Source: Dehalococcoidia bacterium (GTDB lineage Bacteria > Chloroflexota > Dehalococcoidia > UBA2979). From it: a stretch of DNA of 11,600 nt. Below are positions 1 to 4,691 of this stretch, one piece after another (the first letter of the stretch is position 1; every line of letters starts with the position of its first letter). Both the position numbers and the translations under genes were made by a program. A model generated the notes under the pieces. That model made no database searches. It was not told where the DNA came from and saw only the letters and a list, made by a program, of their open reading frames with translations. Location of the stretch: the NCBI GenBank assembly GCA_023228765.1, contig JALOAM010000099.1, positions 1 through 11,600 on the forward strand, given 5' to 3'.

Positions 1-819
1 GTGATCTGCGCGTCCACCGGGAACACCTCGGCGGCGGCGGCGGCGTACGCCGTGCGCCACGGGCTCGAGTGTTACGTGGTGGTGCCGCACGGCAAGATCG
101 CGATGGGTAAGCTCGCCCAGGCCGTGATGCACGGCGCCCAGATCGTGCAGATCGAGGGCTCGTTCGACGACGCCCTCACGATCGTGCGCGAGCTGGCGGA
201 GAGTCACGAGGTCGCCCTCGTGAACTCGGTGAACCCTCACCGGATCGAGGGCCAGAAGACCGCCGCGTTCGAGATCGTGGACGAGCTGGGCGACGCGCCG
301 GACCTCCTCTGCATCCCCGTCGGCAATGCCGGCAACATCACCGCCTACTGGCGTGGCTTTGTCGAGTACGAGCACGCGGAGAAGTCCACGCAGTCCCCGA
401 AGATGTGGGGCTTCCAGGCCGCCGGCGCCGCGCCGCTGGTGAGCGGCGCGCCCGTCGCACACCCGGAGACGGTTGCGACGGCGATCCGCATCGGCAACCC
501 GGCCTCATGGGACGGTGCGATCGAGGCGCGCGACGCCTCGGGGGGCGGCATCACCGCCGTGACCGACGACGAGATCCTGGAGGCGTACCGGCTCCTCGCG
601 AGCCAGGAGGGCGTGTTCTGCGAACCGGCCTCGGCGGCCTCGGTGGCCGGTCTCGTGCGACGCCACCGGGAGGGCGCGGACCTCAGCGGGCAGGTGGCCG
701 TGTGCATCATCACCGGCCATGGCCTGAAGGATCCGGATACGGCGCTCAAGGTGGAGGCGATCACGCACGAGGCGCCGGCGGACGTGGACGCCGTCGCGCG
801 GGTGCTCGGATGGGCGTAG
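1..819 (+). CDS. thrC: threonine synthase, 5'-truncated by window edge
   Basis: A PLP-dependent fold-type II enzyme that converts O-phosphohomoserine to threonine and phosphate, the last step of threonine synthesis in the cytoplasm. The visible 272 codons start inside the gene: the GTG at base 1 most likely encodes an internal valine, and the segment with the PLP lysine lies upstream of the window. Motifs seen, numbered from base 1: ASTGNTSAAAAAYA (4-17), a substrate/phosphate loop; NPHRIEGQKT (78-87), typical of the ThrC branch; VGNAGNI (107-113), the PLP-phosphate glycine loop; CEPASAAS (207-214); and TGHGLKDPD (238-246). The ThrC-like wording of the last two favours threonine synthase over threonine dehydratase or cysteine synthase. 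The family is about 350 residues, so roughly 80 N-terminal residues are missing. It ends at TAG 817-819. No homoserine kinase follows it; the next gene is folE after a 191-bp gap. Confidence 0.93.
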   Translation: MICASTGNTSAAAAAYAVRHGLECYVVVPHGKIAMGKLAQAVMHGAQIVQIEGSFDDALTIVRELAESHEVALVNSVNPHRIEGQKTAAFEIVDELGDAPDLLCIPVGNAGNITAYWRGFVEYEHAEKSTQSPKMWGFQAAGAAPLVSGAPVAHPETVATAIRIGNPASWDGAIEARDASGGGITAVTDDEILEAYRLLASQEGVFCEPASAASVAGLVRRHREGADLSGQVAVCIITGHGLKDPDTALKVEAITHEAPADVDAVARVLGWA

Positions 820-885
820 CATTGGCTTACCCGCAGTAATTAATCCTGCGTGGGCGGTCCAGGTAATAATCAGATGGTGCGAACG

Positions 886-913
886 GGTCAGTCAGAGGTT
901 CCTCTGGTTGATT
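886..913 (+). promoter_or_regulatory. hairpin in the folE leader, G-U-compensated
   Basis: A core palindrome CAGAGG-TT-CCTCTG (893-906) is extended outward by the G-T pairs 891/908 and 892/907, then TCA/TGA (888-890 / 909-911), then two more G-T pairs (887/912, 886/913). Read as + strand RNA, this gives about 12-13 consecutive pairs including G-U wobbles. On the opposite strand the same positions would be A-C mismatches, so the fold makes sense only as RNA of the folE-sense strand. Its role is unknown. It could be a leader element or a transcript-end structure for thrC, although no T-run follows. Confidence 0.45.
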
Positions 914-938
914 GAGGTGGGCTTCACCCCTCCGGCAT

Positions 939-983
939 CCTCCCCGCTCAAGGGGCAGGGCCGGCAACGGGGAGCGGGTGAGG
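939..983 (+). promoter_or_regulatory. second folE leader stem with two alternative pairings
   Basis: CCTC-CCCGCT (939-948) can pair with AGCGGG-T-GAGG (973-983), giving a 10-bp stem with one bulged T and a 24-base loop. A competing pairing uses CTCCCCG (940-946) with CGGGGAG (968-974). The two are mutually exclusive. The element ends 27 bases before the folE ATG. It could simply be GC-rich coincidence or a degenerate relative of the palindromic repeats at 2915-3407; only comparison with relatives would decide. Confidence 0.3.
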
Positions 984-1010
984 CAGCACCGCGGACATGG
1001 CGGGGAACGC

Positions 1011-1592
1011 ATGACGGGACAGATCGTTCGAGAGCCGGACCGCGATGCGGTGATGCAGGCGGCGCGGCAGATGATCGATGCCCTGGGGCTCGATACCGCC
1101 TCGGAGGGCCTCGCGGAGACGCCTCGGCGGATCGCGGACATGTACCTCGAGCTGTTCGAGGGCCTGTGGCTGGACCCGCACGAGCCGCTGGAGGTCCAGT
1201 TCGCCGAGGGCCACAGCGAGATGGTGATCCTGAAGGACATCCCCTTCTACTCGATGTGTGAGCACCACTTCCTGCCGTTCCACGGCATCGCGCACGTGGG
1301 CTACCTGCCGGACGGGCGCATCGTGGGTCTCTCGAAGCTGGCGCGCGCCGTGGAGATCTACGCGCGGCGTCCGCAGGTGCAGGAGCGCCTGACGAGCCAG
1401 ATCGCGGACTGCATCGAGCACGTCATCGGCGCGAAGGGTGTCGGCGTCGTGATCGAGGCGGAACACCTCTGCATGACCTCGCGAGGCATTCGCAAGCCCG
1501 GGAGTGCCATGGTGACGTCTGCGATGCGGGGCCGCTTCCGCGATGACGAGAACACGAGGCAAGAGTTTCTGCGGTTGATCGGCGACTCGTGA
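1011..1592 (+). CDS. folE: GTP cyclohydrolase I (FolE)
   Basis: Converts GTP to 7,8-dihydroneopterin triphosphate and formate, the entry step to tetrahydrofolate and other pterins. The enzyme is a cytoplasmic toroidal multimer with one zinc per subunit. The 193-residue product matches the usual length of the bacterial type IA core. The zinc and catalytic residues are intact: SMCEHHFLPFHG (81-92), giving Cys83 and His86 as ligands and His85 as the catalytic histidine, and EHLCMTSRG (151-159), giving Cys154 as the third ligand. ETPRR (36-40) and GLSKLAR (106-112) are further signatures. I chose ATG 1011 because it starts at the family's natural N-terminus. The open frame extends upstream to 912, but that part is low-complexity and unlike FolE. 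The gene ends in TCGTGA, whose GTGA overlaps the GTG start of the glycosyltransferase, so the two are probably translationally coupled. Confidence 0.96.
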   Translation: MTGQIVREPDRDAVMQAARQMIDALGLDTASEGLAETPRRIADMYLELFEGLWLDPHEPLEVQFAEGHSEMVILKDIPFYSMCEHHFLPFHGIAHVGYLPDGRIVGLSKLARAVEIYARRPQVQERLTSQIADCIEHVIGAKGVGVVIEAEHLCMTSRGIRKPGSAMVTSAMRGRFRDDENTRQEFLRLIGDS

Positions 1593-2893
1593 CGGTAACG
1601 CCGCCTCTCCAGCAGCCTGGCTCACCCGGCGCGTCGCGCGTCCGGCGAGTGGCCATGCTCTCCATGCACACGTCGCCGCTGGCGGCGCTGGGTGGGCGCG
1701 AGACCGGCGGCATGAACGTGTACGTCCGCGAGGTCGCGACCCTGCTCGCCGCCGGTGGAGGGGGCACGAGCGGCCTCAAGGTGGACGTGTTCACCCGCCG
1801 CTCGGACGCCTCGCTGCCGGAGGTCGCGGAGATCGCCCCCGGTGCCCGCCTCGTGCAGATCGAGGCTGGCCCCGCCGCCCACGTCGAGAAGGAAGACCTC
1901 CCCGCCCTGGTCCACGCGTTCGCCGCGGGCGTCGAGGCGTTCGCCGCCGCCGAGGGCGTCACGTACGACCTGATCCACTCGCACTACTGGCTGTCCGCGG
2001 AGGCCGGGGACGCCCTCGCCGGGCGCTGGGACGTGCCGCACGCGGCGATGTTCCACACGCTGGGCGACGTGAAGCTGCGCGCCCGCGCATCCGAGCGCGA
2101 GCCGGAGGTGCGCCTGGAGGCCGAACGCCGTCTCGTCCGCCGCCTCGACCGTGTCGTCGCGGCCACGGAGCACGAGCGACGGCTCCTGCGCCAGATCTAC
2201 GGTGTCTCCCCCTCGAAGGTCTCCGTGATCCCGCTCGGCGTCGACCTCGACCAGTTCTCGCCTGCTGACCGGGCCGAGGCGCGTCGCCGCGTCGGATTGC
2301 CCGAGGACGAACGCGTGATCCTCGCGGTCGGACGCATCGAGCCGCTGAAGGGCCTCGACATCCTCATCCAGTCGCTCAGCGCGATGAGCGACCTCGATCG
2401 CGTCGGCCTCTACATCATCGGCGGCGACGAGCGTGCCCAGCCCGAGCTCCACCGCCTCGCCACGATCGCGCGCGCCTGCGGCGTGGAGGACCACGTCCAC
2501 CTCCTCGGCGCCCGCGGCCACGAGGAGCTCCCGGACTACTACCGCGCCGCCGATGTCGTCGCGATGCCCTCGTTCTACGAGTCGTTTGGCCTCGTCGCGG
2601 TGGAAGCCATGTCGTCCGGCGTCCCGGTCGTCGCCAGCCGCGTCGGCGGTCTCGCCTCCACGGTGGTCGACGGCCGCACCGGCTACCTCATCGCGTGGCG
2701 CTGTCCCGAGCCGTTCGCCGAGAAGTTCGACCTCCTCTTCGCGAACGACGAGCTTCGCCGCGCCCTCGGCGCCTCCGCCCGCCTCCGCATGGAGGAGTCC
2801 TACGCCTGGACCCGCGTCGCCGCATCCGTCGCCGCGCTGTACGACGAGCTGGTCGCCGCCCACGCCCGCCCCGCGGACGCGACTGCGGTCTGA
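1589..2893 (+). CDS. GT4-family glycosyltransferase, MshA-like (GT-B fold)
   Basis: A retaining GT-B glycosyltransferase of 434 residues with both Rossmann domains. The N-terminal acceptor domain has MLSMHTSPLA (23-32), GGMNVYVREV (40-49), KEDLP (101-105), HSHYWLS (130-136) and FHTLGDVK (155-162). The C-terminal NDP-sugar domain has VGRIEPLKG (247-255, Arg249 and Lys254 at the phosphate site) and the E-x7-E motif ESFGLVAVE (331-339). The N-terminal wording closely resembles actinobacterial MshA, which joins GlcNAc to inositol 3-phosphate, and sucrose-phosphate-synthase-like GT4 enzymes. That is family resemblance, not proof of substrate. There is no signal peptide or membrane segment, so it is cytoplasmic. 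It starts with GTG inside the folE stop (4-base overlap). Acceptors to consider are inositol phosphate, a pterin made through FolE, or another phosphosugar. The codons are strongly C-ending. Confidence 0.88.
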   Translation: MTVTPPLQQPGSPGASRVRRVAMLSMHTSPLAALGGRETGGMNVYVREVATLLAAGGGGTSGLKVDVFTRRSDASLPEVAEIAPGARLVQIEAGPAAHVEKEDLPALVHAFAAGVEAFAAAEGVTYDLIHSHYWLSAEAGDALAGRWDVPHAAMFHTLGDVKLRARASEREPEVRLEAERRLVRRLDRVVAATEHERRLLRQIYGVSPSKVSVIPLGVDLDQFSPADRAEARRRVGLPEDERVILAVGRIEPLKGLDILIQSLSAMSDLDRVGLYIIGGDERAQPELHRLATIARACGVEDHVHLLGARGHEELPDYYRAADVVAMPSFYESFGLVAVEAMSSGVPVVASRVGGLASTVVDGRTGYLIAWRCPEPFAEKFDLLFANDELRRALGASARLRMEESYAWTRVAASVAALYDELVAAHARPADATAV

Positions 2894-2914
2894 TCCAGAC
2901 CCCCTCTGCCTTCT

Positions 2915-2958
2915 GACCCCCTCGCCCGGCTCGGCGGGAGAGGGTTGGGGTGAGGGTC
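2915..2958 (-). repeat. palindromic repeat unit A
   Basis: Read on the minus strand it runs from GACCCTCACCCCAACCC to GGGCGAGGGGGTC with a short loop between the stem arms. The stem is CCCTC-x-CCCG / CGGG-x-GAGGG with one central mismatch, the subtype shared with unit F. It begins 22 bases after the glycosyltransferase stop, so it could act as a transcript-end hairpin. On the + strand it is followed by TCTCTTCCG, a flank also seen after unit D. Confidence 0.85.
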
Positions 2959-3005
2959 TCTTCCGCTCTCTTTGCTCTGCGCTCAGGCGTCGTTGCCGGA
3001 CGGGG

Positions 3006-3048
3006 TCCTCACCCCCGGCCCCTCTCCCGAAACCGGGAGAGGGGAGTC
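3006..3048 (+). repeat. palindromic repeat unit B
   Basis: Perfect 11-bp stem CCCCTCTCCCG (3019-3029) / CGGGAGAGGGG (3034-3044) with loop AAAC, preceded by CCTCACCCCC (3007-3016). The 38-base core 3007-3044 is matched by the reverse complement of unit D (3176-3213) at 37 positions. The downstream flank is AGTCGGAGTCGG, similar to the flanks of units E and F. Confidence 0.88.
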
Positions 3049-3093
3049 GGAGTCGGACTCGGAAGGGGGAGTGCCCGTCCCACCTCTGTCCCT

Positions 3094-3128
3094 GACCTCT
3101 CGCCCGCCAAGCGGGGGAGGGGAGGGTC
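3094..3128 (-). repeat. palindromic repeat unit C, shortened
   Basis: A diverged copy. It keeps the outer GACC...GAGGGTC ends and a CTCGCCCGC / GCGGGGGAG stem with one mismatch around the loop CAA. It lacks the bases corresponding to TTGGGGTG in unit A, so it is about nine bases shorter. The flank TTGTTCCG after it resembles the TCTTCCG flank after units A and D. Confidence 0.7.
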
Positions 3129-3172
3129 TTGTTCCGCCCTCGATCCAATCCCGAATCCTGTTTCTGGTTCTG

Positions 3173-3216
3173 GCCCCCCTCTCCCGGTTTCGGGAGAGGG
3201 GCTGGGGGTGAGGGCC
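3173..3216 (-). repeat. palindromic repeat unit D
   Basis: Perfect stem CCCCTCTCCCG (3176-3186) / CGGGAGAGGGG (3191-3201) with loop GTTT, followed by CTGGGGGTGAGG (3202-3213). It is the inverted copy of unit B with one mismatch in 38. The flank CTCTTCCG (3216-3223) matches the one after unit A. Confidence 0.88.
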
Positions 3217-3272
3217 TCTTCCGGGACCGCCTGTCCGAACTGCCGAGGCGACCGCGATGTGGTGTGCAGAGG

Positions 3273-3313
3273 GCCCTCACCCCAACCCTCTCCCGGAACC
3301 GGGAGAGGGGGTC
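3273..3313 (+). repeat. palindromic repeat unit E
   Basis: Perfect 11-bp arms CCCTCTCCCGG (3286-3296) and CCGGGAGAGGG (3299-3309) flank AA. They are preceded by CCCTCACCCCAA and followed by GGTCGGAGGCGG. This is the most symmetric unit. Confidence 0.88.
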
Positions 3314-3365
3314 GGAGGCGGGAGGCGAAGGGGCGAAGGTGCTCGCTGAGCAGATGCAGAGCAGA

Positions 3366-3407
3366 TCCTCACCCCAACCCCTCTCCCGCGAAGCGGGCGA
3401 GGGGGTC
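3366..3407 (+). repeat. palindromic repeat unit F
   Basis: CCTCACCCCAA leads into the arms CCCCTC-T-CCCGC (3378-3389) and GCGGG-C-GAGGGG (3393-3404) with loop GAA. The single T/C mismatch in the stem is shared with unit A, so A and F form a second subtype. It is followed by GGTCGGAGTCC. Confidence 0.87.
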
Positions 3408-3486
3408 GGAGTCCAGAGGGCGAGAGGAGCGCGCGGCCGCACACCCTCGCGTCGTTCCGCTACCGTCCTTGGGCGAAGGTGGGTGC

Positions 3487-3497
3487 GGGGGAGGGGG
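3487..3497 (+). promoter_or_regulatory. ribosome binding site of the dehydrogenase gene
   Basis: GGGGGAGGGGG contains GGAGG (3490-3494) ten bases before ATG 3505. It is the strongest Shine-Dalgarno match in the first half of the window and decides the start against upstream in-frame codons in the repeat region. Confidence 0.7.
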
Positions 3498-3504
3498 CGA
3501 TCCG

Positions 3505-4587
3505 ATGGTGCAGGACAAGATGCGCGTGCGCGCCGAGGACGCGGTGATCGTGGACGCCTCGGCGTTGCGGGAGCAGGTGGCGGCGGTGTTCGTCGCGCGG
3601 GGGACGCCAGAGGAGCACGCGCGGATCGTGGCGGAGATCCTGGTGACCGCCGACTTCCGAGGGGTGGACTCGCACGGGGCGCTGAACACCGTGCGCTACG
3701 TCACCGATATCGACACGGGGAACTACACCGTGCCGCAGACGCTCGAGGTGGTGTCCGAGACGCCCTCCACGGCAGTGATCGACAACGGCAACGGGTTCGG
3801 GTTTGTCGGCGCGCATCGCGCGATGAGCATGGCGATCGAGAAGGCCCGCGAGGTCGGCATCGGGATGGTGACGCTGCGCCGAGGGCACCACATCGGGATG
3901 GCGGCGTACTACCCGATGATGGCGCTGGAGCACGACATGATCGGTATGTGCGTGACGAACAGCACGCCGCACATGCGGCCCGTCGGGGGCCTCGGCGCGC
4001 GGGTGGGGACGAACCCGATCGCATTCGCCGCGCCGGCCGGCCGGGAGCGGGCGTTCGTGCTCGACATGGCGACGACCACCGTGGCGAACGGCAAGATCCG
4101 CGTCGCGCAGCGCCTCGGCCTGCCGCTGCCGGAGGGCTGGGCCGCGACCACCGAGGACGGCACCCCCGTCACCGAGCCGCCCGAGAAGTCCGCGGACTGG
4201 TGGACGCTCGAACCCCTCGGCGGGTCGTTGGTCCTCGGCGGGCACAAGGGGTACGGGCTCGGGGTGATGGTGGACATCCTGGCAGGGTTGCTCTCCGGCG
4301 GAGGGTTCAGCCGCGAGCTTCCGACGGGCCACAACCAGGCATGGTTCATGGCGATCGACATCGCGCGCTTCCGGCCGGTGGAGGAGTTCAAGGCGCACAT
4401 GGACGCGATGATCGCCGATCTGCACTCGACGCCTGCGGCGCCCGGCAGCGACCGCGTCCTCGTCGCCGGCGACCCCGAGGCCGAGGTCCTCGAACGCCGC
4501 TCCCGCGAGGGCATCCCGCTCCAGCGCTCGCTCGTCGAGGAGATCCGTGCGAAGGCGCAGGAGCTGGGCGCACCCGTACTGATCTAG
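3505..4587 (+). CDS. malate/L-lactate dehydrogenase family oxidoreductase (Ldh_2 type)
   Basis: An NAD(P)-dependent 2-hydroxyacid/2-oxoacid oxidoreductase of the family that includes YiaK, AllD, ComC and DpkA, which is unrelated to the classical LDH/MDH Rossmann family. It is cytoplasmic. The 360-residue length is typical. Signatures seen: FRGVDSHGALN (51-61) with the conserved His57 thought to be catalytic; RRGHHIGMAAYY (125-136); RVGTNPIAFAAP (166-177); LDMATTTVANGKI (186-198); and GGHKGYGLGVMVDILAG (245-261). Start ATG 3505 has GGGGGAGGGGG (3487-3497) upstream and begins just before the domain. A second ATG at 3520 is possible but less well placed. The substrate cannot be told from sequence: malate, L-lactate, sulfolactate, ureidoglycolate and 2,3-diketogulonate are all known in this family. 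It lies alone between the repeat cluster and an exported protein gene, so context gives no pathway. The codons are G-ending (GCG, ACG, GGG), unlike the upstream gene. Confidence 0.92.
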   Translation: MVQDKMRVRAEDAVIVDASALREQVAAVFVARGTPEEHARIVAEILVTADFRGVDSHGALNTVRYVTDIDTGNYTVPQTLEVVSETPSTAVIDNGNGFGFVGAHRAMSMAIEKAREVGIGMVTLRRGHHIGMAAYYPMMALEHDMIGMCVTNSTPHMRPVGGLGARVGTNPIAFAAPAGRERAFVLDMATTTVANGKIRVAQRLGLPLPEGWAATTEDGTPVTEPPEKSADWWTLEPLGGSLVLGGHKGYGLGVMVDILAGLLSGGGFSRELPTGHNQAWFMAIDIARFRPVEEFKAHMDAMIADLHSTPAAPGSDRVLVAGDPEAEVLERRSREGIPLQRSLVEEIRAKAQELGAPVLI

Positions 4588-4599
4588 CCATGTGGCGGG

Positions 4600-4628
4600 T
4601 TGGCAGCATCGCCCTCGATCGGTAGCGT
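4600..4628 (+). promoter_or_regulatory. candidate sigma-70-type promoter for the beta-helix gene
   Basis: TTGGCA (4600-4605), a 17-base spacer and TAGCGT (4623-4628), preceded by GG. Transcription would start near 4635, ahead of the hairpin at 4650-4674 and about 57 bases before the ATG. The -10 matches the consensus at only three positions, but GGTAGNNT recurs before the PIG-L gene (6881-6888). Confidence 0.35.
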
Positions 4629-4649
4629 GCTCGCCGGTAGTACGTACCC

Positions 4650-4674
4650 GAGGCCCCCCGTACTCCGGGGCCTC
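4650..4674 (+). terminator. GC-rich hairpin, possible terminator or leader stem
   Basis: GAGGCCCC (4650-4657) pairs perfectly with GGGGCCTC (4667-4674) across a nine-base loop. No T-run follows, so it is not a classical intrinsic terminator. It may end the dehydrogenase transcript by another route or sit in the 5' leader of the next gene, 17 bases before its ATG. Confidence 0.45.
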
Positions 4675-4691
4675 CTGGATCTGGGGTCCCG

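Larger units (their letters stand above)
820..1010 (+). other. thrC-folE intergenic region
   Basis: This 191-bp gap has no coding frame that resembles a known protein. Its first 50 bases hold the only AT-rich island nearby (835-870), with TAATTA and GGTAATAAT tracts that could serve as a -10 region (best placed near 864-869). I see no convincing -35 partner. Downstream lie two potential RNA hairpins, listed separately, which would fall in the folE 5' leader if transcription starts near 875. The ribosome binding site for folE is weak (GGGGA at 1002-1006). No Rho-independent terminator with a T-run is visible after thrC, so read-through from thrC is possible. Confidence 0.5.
2894..3504. other. 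gene-free region with a cluster of palindromic repeats
   Basis: These 611 bases hold no believable gene. Open frames run through, including one in frame with the next gene back to 2950, but their translations are Pro/Gly/Arg-rich shadows of the repeats. Six palindromic units occur at 2915, 3006, 3094, 3173, 3273 and 3366 (starts), in the orientation order - + - - + +. Start-to-start distances are 91, 88, 79, 100 and 93 bp, and the spacers between units (44-56 bp) differ in sequence. The last 95 bases hold a TACCGT that could be a -10 (3461-3466, no -35 seen), a possible decayed seventh unit (about 3466-3499), and a strong ribosome binding site. Confidence 0.85.

Noticed and set aside
912..1010. 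33-residue N-terminal extension of FolE from TTG 912
   Set aside because: The extension is Arg/Gly-rich and unlike FolE; the family start fits ATG 1011.
2915..3407. CRISPR array (regular repeats with unlike spacers)
   Set aside because: The units are in both orientations, differ in sequence and length, and are strong perfect palindromes; no cas gene is visible. CRISPR repeats are direct and near-identical.
1622..3442. 606-residue minus-strand open frame
   Set aside because: It lies antisense to the clear GT4 gene and runs into the repeats; its translation is Arg/Asp/Gly-rich with no domain, as expected for an antisense shadow in GC-rich DNA.
2950..3504. N-terminal extension of the dehydrogenase through the repeat region
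   Set aside because: The frame is open only because the sequence is GC-rich. The translation is Pro/Gly/Arg low complexity made of repeat units, and a strong ribosome binding site plus the domain start place the gene start at 3505.
4650..4674. Classical Rho-independent terminator
   Set aside because: The stem is perfect, but no T-run follows, so I kept it only as a possible terminator or leader hairpin.
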